Made by a program: the position numbers and the translations under genes. The notes beneath the pieces are model-generated. The model was not told the DNA's origin and made no database searches. It worked only from the letters and a program-made list of their open reading frames with translations. Source: Siphonodentalium dalli (taxonomy: Eukaryota > Mollusca > Scaphopoda > Gadilida > Siphonodentaliidae). From it: a DNA stretch of 64,000 bases. Of the stretch, positions 12,270 through 25,229 are shown piece after piece. The DNA is taken from the NCBI GenBank assembly GCA_032622095.1, contig CP136064.1, positions 49,050,073 through 49,114,072 on the forward strand, in the 5' to 3' direction. How positions within the stretch are numbered: the stretch's first letter is position 1; the number at the start of each line of letters is the position of its first letter.

Positions 12270-12787
12270 ACAGTTCAAATGATTTGAAAAGTTTCTTCCA
12301 GATAAATCATTCATTCAACAAGGAATCGCTCGGATCATTCATTCAACAAGGAATCGCTCAAATCATTCATTGTTCATGGAAACAAATCTGGAAAATAGGA
12401 TTTGTATATTGTAACACTTGACATTATGTCATTAAAAGAAAGGTGTTTCCCCATTGCCACCCACCCTGGCTGGCAAAATTTCATCGGGTGTTCAAAATTT
12501 CATATGGGTTGAAGATTTTTCGAAATCACCGCAAACACAAACAGCAAGAAAATAATATAGGAACCAGAATTTAGTAAATTAATAAGGTATTATTAAAGAT
12601 ACACGAGCTATGTGCATGGTGTCAAGAGTTTGAACAAAACCAGACATTTTCAGCATCGAGTTCATTAATGGTAAGTATTTATCGAACACTTCAATACCAC
12701 TTCAATACCATCGAATCAAACTGATTGTTCTTCAAATGTTCATACATGTAGATCTGATGAGAATGCCGAATCCGATAACTCTCAGAC

Positions 12788-13320
12788 GAAAGTCCTCCAC
12801 CTCGACCACAGGATCGAGACGTTTCTGGTGGGGTTCCTTCGTATACCCAAATATTGGAGTCAACCGAAACGAACGAAAACGAATTTACGAGAAATGACGA
12901 ATTTCAAATAATGAAACGCAGGAAGAACAAAAGGCCGCCTGTCATAGGAAAATCTTAAATCTCTTCTATGAGATTCGTGAACACAAGTCCTCCGGGATTG
13001 ATATTTATCTATCGTCTTGCTCCAGATACTTCTGAAAGTGATGTGTTCAGTCTAGTCAATGATAACTTCAGCAAATTTATCTTGAAATGCTCTATGACTC
13101 TTCGTTCAAATTTGTAGTAGGAAACCGCGAAAAAACGCGGAAGATCTTGGATGCAACGATGTGGCCGGAAAACATTTTAATTCGACCTTTTTCGAAAAGA
13201 AACTTAGAGCCAGACATACGGATTACGACATTGTTCAAGGGTGGAAATGAGGATCATGAGGGTATTCTAAATGAACTGCAAAATACATACTATAATTTTG
13301 TTAGTGGAATTGTCTCGTGA
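12788..13320 (+). pseudogene. Retroelement ORF1 remnant
   Basis: Three frames read in order. First, a linker ESPPPRPQDRDVSGG...FQIMKRRKNKRPPVIGK. Second, after a stop, LIFIYRLAPDTSESDVFSLV ending ILKCSMTL. Third (13087-13320), YDSSFKFVVGNREKTRKIL then MWPENILIRPFSKR. The order basic linker, 'RLAPDTSxxDV', 'SSFK', 'WPxxxxIRxF' is one I know from ORF1-type proteins of invertebrate retroelements. Two frame breaks make it a pseudogene. The exact clade is not determined. Confidence 0.6.
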
Positions 13321-14941
13321 CATTGTGAACCAAACGGGATTAACTTTTATTTTATATCTCCAGTTAGGAACAATAACACCTACATGCAAAATAAACTGCG
13401 CATGCACGCGCTGCGGGACATTCCCATGAATTTCGACACAGCGTGGTGGTTGTTGAAATAGCTATATAAGTATTGTTTATGCATTGTTAAGATATATTTC
13501 TAGAATATAATATGGGCACACAAAGCCTGAATTAAACAATAATATATATATATATAATATTAGTCACTAAAATAGTTCGGAGCTGTTCATCGTGTTATAC
13601 ATAGGAAATGTAGGGAAGGATACATACGGACCAGTGAGATGTTTGTCATGATAGCAACACATCCATATTTAGTTTAGGCCAAGCATGTAACTGCCGTAAG
13701 TTGTATATCTTCAACTGGCATTTCCATGTTATGTTATTATATCATGTTAAAGTGGTTACTTGAAACATGCAAAACTCAAGTATCTGATTAATAATTGCAC
13801 GGTATATTGACTAAACCACTGGTCAAATAAAGCCACCTTATTGGGGGGGGGGTGGTCACGTGGCCTTATGTTAACATGAAAATGCTTCCAATATTTTCTT
13901 TAAACAAACTTGTCCAAATCAGTCATGCCTGTTTTTTTATTCTATGAGACTGAAATACTTTGGACAGACAACACTCTATATGTGGACAGACATGGTGAGT
14001 ATGACAATTGTCCAAAATAATGTGAACGGTTGTGTAACTAACTCGATCTATTTATTGACCCTGAGCTGTAGGTTTTAACATAAATGTAAACCAATGCATA
14101 TCAATTACCATTCAATCAAAGGTTTATTTAATGTTGTGTGGTGTTATATATTCCTGCTGCATTAACCAATTGTTCATTGACCATCGGATCACTTACATGA
14201 TCAACGTTGAACAACAATTTTGTCTTTACATTTGAAGTTTGTGTGCTGAAGACATAGTTTCTGGATAAGCATATTCTTCCATATGATAGTAAAATGTGGT
14301 GGATGTATTTTCATCTTGGTTGCCATATTGGAATTATCGTTATGAACTCAGGAGGCAATGTCCAGGTGGTGCTAAAACTTCTGAGTGAAACAATTCCACA
14401 TTACAGGAAGTTCCTGCGTTGATATATCACCGCATTCATGAATTTTGTTTTAATGGATATGACTTTTGTAACAGCAATAACCATCTCGAAGGCCACCCGT
14501 ATCATTAACATACAGATTGTCATTAGTTTGTTTAGAGTTTTACTCGTTTGAGCCGTTATACCATATCACGACTGAGAAACTGAATCAAGATTAAGCGAAG
14601 CAACAGTGTATAGACGTAACCATGACTAAATCTTAGACTAAAACGGGACAAAAGTTATATAAATAAAAATACCCAAATCAGAGCGAGTGATCAATTGGGG
14701 TCAGAACCATTAAGAAACTGACTATTGTGCAAATACATATAAAACAGACTATCAAAACAGATAGAAATACTGCTTTGAGAACAGCAAACATATCAATCCT
14801 GCATTAAATGTATTCAGCAAATATAAATAATTTATTAAGACTTTCGCATATCGGACTATTTGAAGTAGCTGACAACTTCGCCTTCTGGGTGATTGACAAG
14901 TTATTTATAGTATATGATGAATCTGGAGTGAAGTCTTAATC
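13321..14941. other. No gene seen
   Basis: AT-rich spacer with a short TA run near 13541-13557 and a G-run near 13842-13852. No coding sequence, RNA gene or inverted-repeat element recognised. Confidence 0.45.
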
Positions 14942-16680
14942 AATTCATCAAGTTAACAATCGGGTGGCTGACTCAGTAGGCGATCCTTCGCCCAAAAGCG
15001 AGCATCCCACCACCAACTTGCATGTGTCTCCCTTTTCTCGAAGCAGTGTATCGAACTTGAAAACTCAAAGCTTAACCTCTGCTTCTGATAAGTCAAAAGA
15101 CTTGACAGACCTTGGTGATTTTTGTTTGGAACAATAGGATCAACTTGCAGATTGTTGTGGAGGAACTGTCTCAACGACAGAAGCGGTATCCATTACCTGG
15201 GCGGCTACATGTACTGGAACAGGAATAATATCAGTCACCTCAACTTGTGTTGCTACATGTAGGGCTATTCTGACGATTGGTTTGACGCTGTGTCTGAGTG
15301 CTGGCATCAACACACTTTTTTTGTAGACATGATTGCTGAGCATGTGACCTGTGGAATGGATGGTCGTGGACCAACTATTTTCTTGGCATATATATGACAG
15401 ATGCTGCTCAGCTTTACATCATTTAATCTTGAATCCATATGGATGGGACATGAACGATCAATTGCAGAATGTAAACCTTGACAGTTTGAACATTTATTTA
15501 GATTCGTACACTCATTATGATCATGACCAGAAATAGAACATCGTGATCATATGTTTTCGTTACTTTTTTTACAATGTTCCTGGCCATGGCCATACCCCTG
15601 ACATTTCAAACATCGCAATTGGTTTGGAAAGATATGTCCTTAAATCCACCTTCATATACCCAACCGTCAAAGTCAGTGGATTTAAGGTCAGGAAGACAAC
15701 TATTCAAACGAACTTTTTGACCAACTGTCTTTGTAAATCTACGGACTTCTGTAACTCCCTGGGGTGCTAATTCGGCCAGTATCTCGGACTCCGAAGAAAT
15801 CAGCTATATTACGAGTTCCCAAAACAGCTCTACTAGTGTTCAATGTCTTGTGGGGAGTAATCAACACTGGTGTTTGTGCAATAGATGTTAATTGTACAAG
15901 AGCTTCAGCTTGAACTTTTCTTGAACATTCGATGAGAAGAGTCCCTAGTCATAGTGCTGATCGGTTTGACATATTTTAATTGTCCGGCTATGCTTTGCAG
16001 TGTTTTATCAATCACAAATACAGAAGGTCTCTTGACATTTGGATCAAAACTAAGTACCAAGTACTGAGGATAGACCTCAGCATCAGTGGAACTTGGTGGG
16101 TGGTCAATCTTACGTTTTTGTTCATTTTGAGTTGCTACATGAAAAGCAAATAATCGACAACTATCACAGCAGCCGCCTCGGACTACCCTTTGAATTGTGG
16201 TCGGTCAACAGACGTGTACATAGCTGAAGCGGTGACCCGTGTGTAACCGCTGCATATAGCAGCCTGCTGGTACCTCCCCACAGTGAGACAGGCTGAACAT
16301 TACAAGATTGGAACATGAAGACGAAATGCAAAGAGGCATGACACAAAAGAAACAACATATAATAAAAACACACAACTAGACACCAGAAACAAAATAATGC
16401 AGATGGCAGAAATGTAATGTGAAACTGTGGATAGAAGTGACTAGTCGATTGATTGAGCCGCCGGGTCAACTCAACCACCCGTCTTAAAGAAATGTAGGAA
16501 CAAAGATGACCATGAGCTAAGCCGTGTCCACTGGTCAATGCCTCACACGAGACGATGCCTAGTGCCTCCAGAACTCCTACACCACACCTCACGGGATGCA
16601 CTCCACGGCAAACAGTGTGCCACATTATGGGATTCTTACCTCTCGCAGTGGGGCGTTAAGACCTATTCTACCCCGGGCCC
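14942..16680 (-). pseudogene. LINE ORF1 (gag-like) copy 2, with 5' leader
   Basis: Same element as 7095-8620. The start codon region at 16130-16145 is damaged (ATGGCAACT has become TGTAGCAACT). The zinc-knuckle block is read as KCQGYGHGQEHC then RCSISGHDHNEC around 15480-15610. The leader at 16164-16625 matches copy 1, including GTACC near CCCCACAGT and the GTGGCAC block. The 3' end again reads CTTGATGAATTGATT at 14942, directly followed by unrelated sequence. Frameshifts and stops make it inactive. Confidence 0.8.
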
Positions 16681-16689
16681 ACACGGGTG

Positions 16690-16958
16690 GTGACAATCTT
16701 GACATAACTGCCAAATACTTCAACCAAGCTGAACTAAACAAGAGAAACAGATATGCATCTCTTTACTTGGAACATAATATTCACTGCATTGCAGCAATTT
16801 ATATACAGTACCGAGCACTGATTCATTCACGATCGTCTGTCCGTAGACCTCAGAATGTCCTATTCTTCTCAGAGTCAAGAGAGATCGAGAGACAGTGGTA
16901 TGCACATTGTTATGTATTTTGGGATTCTATAAAAAAAATCTGTATTTTGTTTTTGTGA
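16690..16958 (+). other. Unrecognised open frame beside the LINE leader
   Basis: About 89 codons stay open (NLDITAKYFNQAELNKRNRY... ending KKICILFL). The composition is plausible for protein, but there is no recognised motif. It could be a fragment of a mobile element. Included because it is longer than typical frames in this AT-rich background. Confidence 0.2.
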
Positions 16959-17483
16959 ATGGCTTATCGGAATCAGGGCAATCTGCTTGTTCTCTCGGAA
17001 TATTTTACCAAATTGTATTAGCAATTCTGTTCATGCCAGATTTGGAATAAGACATTACTAGTCAAAATTGGTATGATAGTCAGGAGAATAATTGGCATCT
17101 GTTTATTCTCATGATACCTTATAGATGACACAACACAAATACACCATCAAGAAAATAGGAATTGAATTACTACACATGTCCGGTCATAGTTATCCAATAT
17201 ATTTAATAGTTTGCCCGTTTAGTTGGAAAGCGGACAGTCCAAAATTTGCAATGCAGTGAATGTTATTAATACCTTCCTTTTCAGTTTTCATCGAACATAA
17301 CAAAATTAACTTCTGAAATCTCGCCAATATGTCTTTGCTATTTATGTATTTATAGAAATAAATGCATGAATCACGAAGAGAAAGGCAAAACATGACTGTT
17401 TCCAGATTTGATATACTTACGAACGAAAGTTGGACGAGCAATGAGAGGGTGGCGCCGCTGGTGGAGCTTGGTCTTCTTTAAAT

Positions 17484-17900
17484 ATTTTCTCTGTAATAAT
17501 GCAACATATTCTCGCGGAAATTACGCACATAATCGACCTATTATGAAAATAGATACATAATGTGATTATTTGATTCTGAAGTAAGCAAATAAATGACTAT
17601 TACCCGTTATTTTGTTTTATGGCGCGGGCCACAGTGAAACAACTGTTAAAGAAAACCTGAAAAGTCGTGAGTTCGCTTATTTGTGTCATTGTTCGAACAC
17701 ATGCTGCTTAGAATCGCCTCATTACGAGTCAGGTGACTAAAATGTTCTCATTTTCAGCACATCGACTCAAAATGAGGCGATTCTAAGAAAGCAGACTCAA
17801 AATTAGGCTATTCTAAGAAAGCATATTATCTACACAAACAAGACCAATTGTAAGCAGATAATGTGCTGGTTTTCGGGAGAACATGATGAATAATAGGACG
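17484..17900. repeat. Dispersed foldback repeat, copy 2
   Basis: Contains GCAACATATTCTCGCGGAAA, TATGGCGCGGGCCACAGTG, a hairpin pair (GCTTAGAATCGCCTCATTA and GAGGCGATTCTAAG) and ends GGTTTTCGGGAGAACATGATG. It is collinear with 5098-5640 and with 22080-23160. Confidence 0.6.
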
Positions 17901-18574
17901 ATTGGATTACAATTTTTTTCTAAACATTTCGTTGTTCTCATACTAAATCTGCATACAAGTGTAGGTGTACACGACTTTCGTCCTTGAAAGCAACAGTCTT
18001 ACTATGGTGTTCAACCAAGTATTGTCGTGGAATCTACTAAGTAATTTTTGGTCAGTAGTCAGTGTACCGCACTAACTAATCTGTTCATTGTAACGTGACA
18101 AAGGAGACAAATTACTAGAATTAATTTCAGGATTGAAGATTATGTGCATGCTTGAAAGGGCTAACGACTGCTTATCCTTAAGTCAGCCGGGTCGTGTCTG
18201 GAAAAATAACTTGAAAAAAGACAGTTCAGTCTAGAGTAATTCAATCCTGGCGAGAACCCGGAAGTTTAGCTTAAAATGCACAACTCCAAAATCCTTTGAA
18301 GGACCTAGGTGTTTATCACACACAATGTCGCCTATAGGCGTTGGGGATTAACACTGACCTACAAGATAAACAGCTCCACTCGCAATAACGGGAAGAGCAT
18401 ACAAACATGCTTAAACCAGAGACGAGCTGCCGGATTTCCTATGCATATTAGTCGTAATGTTATTCCGCTCAGGTGAATCTGTGGTTCACTAAGTCGAATA
18501 GGAAAAAATAGATATAACAGACACGATGAGAACGAACGTATGTTTTAAGACGAGATGATTGGTGAAATTGTCGG

Positions 18575-18634
18575 TTTAACCCTTTCTGTACTAAATACTC
18601 ATTGGCAAGTAGTTCCCTGGTTTAGGTGCATTGT
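18575..18634. mobile_element. TTAA-type MITE, family 2, left-end fragment
   Basis: TTTAACCCTTTCTGTACTAAATACTC matches the left end of the element at 47120. Homology is lost just before the 24-bp array begins. Confidence 0.55.
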
Positions 18635-18651
18635 GTGTCACACTAAAACGA

Positions 18652-19014
18652 CCAGCATATATACCATCCGACTATATGACATATATACCATCCGACTATA
18701 TGACATATATACCATCAAACTATATGACATATATACCATCCGACTATATGACATATATACCATCCGACTATATGACATATATACCATCCGACTATATGAC
18801 ATATATACCATCCGACTATATGACATATACATGTATACCATCAAACTATATGACATATATACCATCCGACTATATGACATATATACCATCCGACTATATG
18901 ACATATATACCATCAAACTATATGACATATATACCATCAAACTATATGACATATATACCATCCGACTATATGACATATATACCATCCGACTATATGACAT
19001 ATATCCCATACGAC
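18652..19014. repeat. 24-bp tandem array, ~15 copies
   Basis: Head-to-tail unit TATACCATCCGACTATATGA plus CATA, with two main variants (CCGAC and CAAAC). One unit carries a 6-bp extension (TACATG). Because 24 is a multiple of three, three long frames stay open (repeats of YTIRLYDI, YIPSDYMT and, on minus, VYMSYSRM). These are by-products of the array, not genes. Confidence 0.95.
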
Positions 19015-19884
19015 TCTCTGATTTGTCAGAAAGGTTTGGGTAGTTTCAGATTAGTCATACATTTTCAACATATACAGGGAATAATGACACCTCAGTCACA
19101 CGTGGCTAGGTAATGACTACCGGCAGAAATATTCGGCTGCAATTTGCGAGCAGTGTGCACCTTTACAAAATTGTTGGAGGTTTTCATTGAGGCACACAGC
19201 ACCCCCAATTTACCGACCAATATTGTATAAATGTGTGTTCAGTGGACAAAAACACAAACGCTGGCTGTAACACCAAACGGTATGATTTCGCCATCGAAAG
19301 TCATTGCATTTAACTAATATATAAGAATGACCGTGTGTTGTACATGTATATTTGGATTAATATTCGTAAAAATAACTACTTTGAGCAAGATTATTCTCCA
19401 TTTCTATTTGATCACCCTACTGGAGTGTTTCACATAACTTTAAACATTTAGTAGGCTGCATGTCGCGATGTATGCATTTCCAATGTACAAATATAATATA
19501 ATTTCTTTCAAGCTACGACCGAGACCACGTGCAATTCGTGTTCACGTTTTCCGGATGACGAAATAAGCTAAGGTCACTTCGCGGGCTCAAATGGGTTCAT
19601 GTTCATTTATATTATGTAAACGTTGTGATAAACTATATTTTTCTAATTAGATTACTCTTTTCAGTTGAAAAGTCTTGAGAAGTTCATAACTCGCTTTTTG
19701 TTTTGGTGACATTGTTATTCCTTTTGTATTTCTTTGATATCCTGACTCCACGTGCAATGGCATATACATAATTAATCGGTACCCCGTACCATTATATAAC
19801 TTGGCCTAGAACGTTCTGATACTGAGATACGTTGAGTTGTAAACGCCCAATGCGTGATGTTTATGTTATTGTTGCTATGTGTGT

Positions 19885-20245
19885 GAACAAGAGGATCGCT
19901 ATAAGACGTGAAAAAAATACGCACGTGGCAATTCCAGCAAAGAGCCAATGCCGCCATAACTCTGGTGGGTGAACATTGGCGGGTGGAACCCAAATTCGAT
20001 TTGACCTATATTTTGACACATACCACATTTCATTCCATTCAGTTCCGACTTACAAAAGTTATCATCCGGAAACGAAAATTGAGTGCATAACAGAAAGGGC
20101 CATAACTCGGGTGAAAATTGGCCGGCTGATCCCAAATTCTAACTTGACCAAATTCCATTCAGTTGAGACTATCTAAAATATATCATTCGGAAACCAAAAG
20201 CGAGCGGACGGACCGACAATTAGGCCTAACGAAATACGTCCGGGT
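19885..20245. repeat. Dispersed repeat containing two internal copies
   Basis: Two related segments (GCCATAACTC...GGTGGGTGAACATTGGC and GCCATAACTCGGGTGAAAATTGGC), each followed by CCCAAATTC, a TTGACC block and an ATTCAGTT block, ending in GAGCGGACGGACCGACAA. Of the type common in invertebrate genomes. The interval 19015-19884 shows nothing. Confidence 0.5.
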
Positions 20246-20357
20246 TTTTTTTTTAAACGGGCGTATAACAAGTGTAGCCCGTATCAATGATTGAATAACC
20301 AAAATGAGATTCGCGTTTCCAGTGCGAAGTCGGGCATGCATTCACTGTATAGATTCA

Positions 20358-20449
20358 GTTACTGGACATAAAGACCCCAAAATAAGCATTTTATAGCATT
20401 TATATTAGTAATACCAATTTATTATTGTTGGGACTTTATGTCCAGTAAC
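20358..20449. mobile_element. 92-bp hairpin element
   Basis: Perfect 19-bp inverted arms within GTTACTGGACATAAAGACCC (20358-20377) and GGGACTTTATGTCCAGTAAC (20430-20449) around an AT-rich loop. Too short to encode anything; likely a miniature foldback element. Confidence 0.65.
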
Positions 20450-20989
20450 GGAGAGATATTGTGGGGGGAAATTGTTGGAGAATACCCGTACCAAGGAAAG
20501 CATGCATATCAGCGACTGTCTCACATCGCACGTGCTGCTTGGGGCGGTGCAAACTGGTCACACTAATAAAAAGCGTTCTGTTACATTTTGTTCTTGATAC
20601 AGTAAATATAAAGAGCGTTCACCCGCTTCAGTTTCTCTGCTGATTATTGTTAACAATTTTCTATGGCTTCTGTAATAAATTTTACTCTATAAATTATATC
20701 CAATTGATGCGCACTGCGGTATAATACATGACCTACGTGATAGAAATATAACTCCCCGGGGAAAATAGTCAGATGCACGATGTGGTTATACCCGACGACA
20801 GTATCAGTTCTGAAACAAGCGATAGTCCTATAAACCAGTGGTGATTTCCAATGTGAAATTAACACTCTGCGTGGTCTTACTCTTTCATTAAAACTGACAA
20901 CTCCGTGTTAATGATCGGGCGGTATCAATTTGTTTCATTAAATTATGTAGGCCTAACGTAAATGTTCGTATGGAGCCCCGCAGGTGACA

Positions 20990-21445
20990 TGCGGAGAAAC
21001 AAAATATTGCAATTCGTGGCCACGGACTCAGTTCGTGGGAACGGACTCAGTTCGTGTGCACGAATTGATATTCGAGTCAGTTATTCATCTCAGTTACGAA
21101 TCATCCGGTGGCCCCAAGCCGTGAATGCCAACAACAACGACATTGTTGGACTTGGACGGCGATAAAATAATTTTATTATAATTAGTTAAAATTAGACTTT
21201 ACTAAATACACACAATGCTATTTTCTCTTTACGGCAATGTGAGAATTTTCGGTGCCCCCACTGAGACTCTGAGACTTGTGGAATTAATGGAACATTTCTG
21301 CGAGTTCAATAACTTATTAAATAACTAATAAAGAGCGTTTTTAAAGAGCGTAGTCGACAAGTCGTGTGTCCACGAACTGAGTCCGTTCCCACGAACTGAG
21401 TCCGTGGCCACGAATTGCAATCGTGCGCACGAACTGAGTCCGTAT
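20990..21445. repeat. Inverted pair of GGACTCAGTTCGTG repeats
   Basis: The left block (about 21010-21075) carries CGGACTCAGTTCGTG twice on the + strand. The right block (about 21355-21445) carries CACGAACTGAGTCCG three times, the inverse orientation. About 290 bp of spacer lies between. Could form a large stem. Confidence 0.65.
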
Positions 21446-22079
21446 TCGCTTTTTAATTTTTCCCGGTATAGAAATAGGTCGATAAATATCTGAACTACCT
21501 CTCTACGAGCATTATGTACCGTAACCCAAAAAGACGCATTGAAGTAACGAAAAATACAACTATGAACACGGTGCCTTGGTCCCAAACAGAAAACAGCTAT
21601 TTGCACGGTATGGAACAGAAAAGAGCGTTCCGTGTTAGACTTGTCCAGGTATGGTAGAAATAAAGAGCGTTTATCTGAATATTGGCGATTAGAAACGGTT
21701 GAAAAATGGCTGTGATTTTGGTAAGTGTTTTTCAGAACATATGAAGCCGTTATATCAATATTTCGTGTATTTATCGATCTATCGTATCCGTCCCTCCGAA
21801 TTACGTAGGCAAAATGTGGAGGTCGAATGAGCCATGTCCGTTTAATTTAAAAAACAAAACAAATATGTTTTGTTAAATTGAGAAACGAGTTCAATCTAAA
21901 ACAAAAAATAAAAGATATTAAACGGACATGGTTTATTCGAGCTTCCAAATTATAGCTATACATAATATATGAGATAGTTTGACAAATACCCAACTATTGA
22001 TTACAGATATATAATAGTCATACATGACCCATGCAGTTGTCTGGGAACGAAAGCGGTCATATTATTCAACAGTCACAAC

Positions 22080-23400
22080 ATTTAACTGGCCAACATATCC
22101 TCGCGAAAATACGCACATAATGTGATTATTTTATTCTAAAATAAGCAGATAATGGACTCATCGCCGTTATTGTAATCAGCTCCGTCCGTCCGGAGTTAAA
22201 ACTCCAGTAATGATCATCCGATTTGATTGAAACTTGGTATTTAGGTGTCTCAACCAAGGAGCTCTGCAATTCTGGGTTTGATCCGATGTTCTTTTATGGA
22301 GTTATTTCCCTTTTTTCACTTAGAAAATTTCCTCAATTTTTCGGTTTCCGGATGATATCTCAAGTTTGGATCCTTTAATTGAAAATACCGTTTTTATGTG
22401 GATCAGTCATATCAAGATACAGGTTAAGTTCGAATTTGAGTTTTCCTAGAGTTATGGACTTTTTTCGACTTAGAAAATTCAATTGTTCTTGTTTTTTCTT
22501 TGGTTTCCGGATGATAACTCAAGTTTGGATTGTTTAATTGAAAATTCTGTTTTTTTTTGTGGGTCGTTCATTTCAAAATACAGGTCAAGTTCGAATTTGA
22601 GTTTGATCCAATGATTTTCCCAGAGTTATGGGCCTTTCGACTTTGAATTTTTTTTTTTAGAATTTTCTGTATGAGGTACCTTCATGGTGTAATCAACTCC
22701 TCCTACAGTTTTGATCGTAGATATTTGAAACTTCAGAGTATTGTTACCCACATGTTGCAAATGTGCAACATGTATATAGATGACGGAAAAATTAACCTTT
22801 TCGACTTAGAACATTTCAACATTTTTTTTTAAATTTCTTTAACAAAGCGGCATCGACTTGCCACGTTGTCGGGAGACACTGTGGTCGGCTGACCTTTTAT
22901 TTCGTTTTATGGAGCGGACCACAGTGAAAACACATGTTAAAGAGCGTACACTTGAAAACTCGTGAGTTGGCTTGTTTGTGTGATTGTATGCACAAAATCT
23001 GCTTAGAATCGCATTATTATGAGTCGATAATATGACTAAAATGATCTCATTTTCAGCACATTAGCGATTAAAAATAAGGCGATTCTAAGCAGATTATCTA
23101 CATAAAAACAAGCTCTATTATATAAGCAGATAATATGTGGGTTTCGGGAGAACAAGCTGAACTGGCGGTTGGATTTGGTAAATTGTCAATGTTTGCTATA
23201 AATTTATTTTTGAGAATTTCGTTTCTGGAATTACGCTTGACCTACATTATGATCCGATAATATGACTAAAACACGTTTCATTTTCAGTTCAATATCGATC
23301 AAAATAAGGCGATCCTAAGCAGATTATCGACCTAAAACAAATATATTATATATATTAAGCAGACGATGAGCGGATTTTCGGGAGAACAGGCTGAACGGGT
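22080..23400. repeat. Foldback repeat copies 3 and 4 with an inserted dispersed repeat
   Basis: The outer foldback family is recognisable at 22085-22165 and 22890-23160 (CGACTCATAATAATGCGATT-type hairpin reads, and GGTTTCGGGAGAACAAGCTG). A second partial copy is at 23240-23400. Between them, about 22190-22860, is a different repeat with internal direct copies of TTTCCGGATGATA(A/T)CTCAAG (at ~22345 and ~22507). Non-coding. Confidence 0.5.
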
Positions 23401-24300
23401 ATAAGTCCACTGTGGGCTTATTTCAGAATCAAATAAATCCAACATGAACCTATGTGAATATTAGGTCCAATATGAACATGTTTTGCAAATAGGTTCATAT
23501 ATTTGTAATACATCCTGGTGAAAATAGGTTCATGTTGGACTTATTTTATTCTGAAATAAGCCCATAGTGAACTTAAAATACCCTTTATTCCGTTTTCTGT
23601 CGGGCCACATTGAAAACACATTATAAAGAGCGTACATCTGGTAAGTCGAATTAGGTTCTTACAGAGAGTAATTCAGATTCAAATAATGCCGACATTGGCT
23701 TATTTGTGTTTTGAATTTAGTTCAATGTCAGCTTCAAGTGTTTTAAGTAGAAAAGGCTGAACGTTCCGTCGCACTTTCATCGCTTGTTATGCTTCTACCG
23801 ATACACGTACAACCCACATTTCAACATATCCTCTCACAAATAGGTCCTTAATCGACCTGTAATATCCACATAGGTTTATATTGGATTATTTGATTCTGAA
23901 ATAAGCCCTGAATGGACTTATATCTGTTACTTCATTGATTGGCGCGTTGTAAAGAGCGTACATTTGGTCGTGAGTTGGTTTAAGCAGGTTTTACATACCT
24001 GCAGCTGACGCATGCTGATACCGGGTTCAACGTTTCAAACCATACATATACCGTACCACTGGGGTTGCAGCTGACGCAGTTAACGATGCTAAATCAAATT
24101 CGATGGTTCCCCATCATCGGATCAACATATTCCAACAACATTTTTTTTTTTAAATGCAGCTTCAGTTATCAGAATCGATTAATTGCCCAAAAATAAATAC
24201 TAACCATTCAACTATAGTATAAAATTGCCCAAAACGTGTTATTTATCAACATTTGGTTCAACCAAATATAGTCGGTTTTTCAAATGTCTTAACTTGGGTG
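23401..24300. other. No gene; repeat-like spacer
   Basis: Holds further degraded dispersed repeats (TAGGTTCATATTGG-like segments at 23440-23590, also found near 53810-54000 and 54490) and a copy of CAGCTGACGCAGTTAA (~24070) shared with 24900-25200. Confidence 0.45.
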
Positions 24301-24304
24301 TTAA

Positions 24305-24784
24305 AGGCACGTGCGGCCTTAATTGTCGAAAATATTCATATTTGTTCCAAACATCGTAAACAGAAAAACCTTCATATATACCATGACCATCGCGTAAACA
24401 GCATGTTATCATAAAGACCTACTATATTTTACCTAAGCAAGAGCCTGGTTGTGTTACAGAACAGAAGACAGCACAATGCTACTGGCTAATCACATACAAA
24501 TGGCATAAACGCTCTTTATTAGTTCTATATCAGGAATTCACCAACAAAGAACGCTCTTTATGTTTACCATCATAATATAAACAAACACCAGAAAAGTAAC
24601 TTTTTATGCTTTTGTTTACATAACAATGGTCAAACATATGACCATAACATACTGTTTATACGATTTTTTCTTATTTGTATACGGACAAAGTCTATCTACA
24701 TTTTGATGTTTTTTCTGTTTGTGGCGGTTTTTGACGGGTGGAGATATTTTCACAGGATACCCACCGCCAAGGCCAACCGTGTCT
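24305..24784 (-). mobile_element. TTAA-type MITE, family 1, complete
   Basis: TTAA duplications at 24301-24304 and 24785-24788 flank AGGCACGTGCGGCC and GGCCAACCGTGTCT, imperfect inverted termini of 14 bp. At 480 bp this copy is complete. Its orientation is opposite to the 6386 fragment. No transposase is encoded. The frames at 24616-25074 are incidental. Confidence 0.85.
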
Positions 24785-24914
24785 TTAAGGCACTTGATTT
24801 CAGAGTTATCCATCGTCATCCGCAATTTGGTCGGAGACCGTCGCCTTGGCGAATTTTTACCAGGCCAACAATAAGTACATATCTCGAGAAAGAAAAAATT
24901 CAAAATTCGATATC

Positions 24915-25225
24915 TGATCACTTTTTGAAATCGGATGCGCATAATTGCGTCAGCCGCAACCCCAGTGATATATATATGGTTTCAAAAACGTTGCGCCTAA
25001 GGCTGCTTCCACAGACCTGTGGACAAAAGGCGCAACGGTTCAAACCACACACATATCACTTGGTTTGCGGCTGACGCAGTTAAATGCAACCGATTTAAAA
25101 ACATTTTGAAATCGGATGTGTTTAACTGCGTCAGCCACAACCCCAGTGGTATATGTATGGTTTGAAACGTTGCGCATAACAAAATAGCCGCATGCATTGG
25201 TCGCAGGTCTGTGAAAGCAGCTTTA
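24915..25225. repeat. Triplicated inverted/direct repeat around TGCGTCAGCC
   Basis: AAATCGGATG...TGCGTCAGCCGCAACCCC occurs at ~24917, inverted at ~25050-25095, and direct again at ~25117-25165. The first and second copies can pair as a long stem. A related segment is at 24000-24080. Non-coding. Confidence 0.6.
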
Positions 25226-25229
25226 TTCG

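Noticed and set aside
18555-19113. Long open frames of 123-162 codons with octapeptide repeats
   Set aside because: A 24-bp array of stop-free units keeps all these frames open. There is no signal peptide or splice context.
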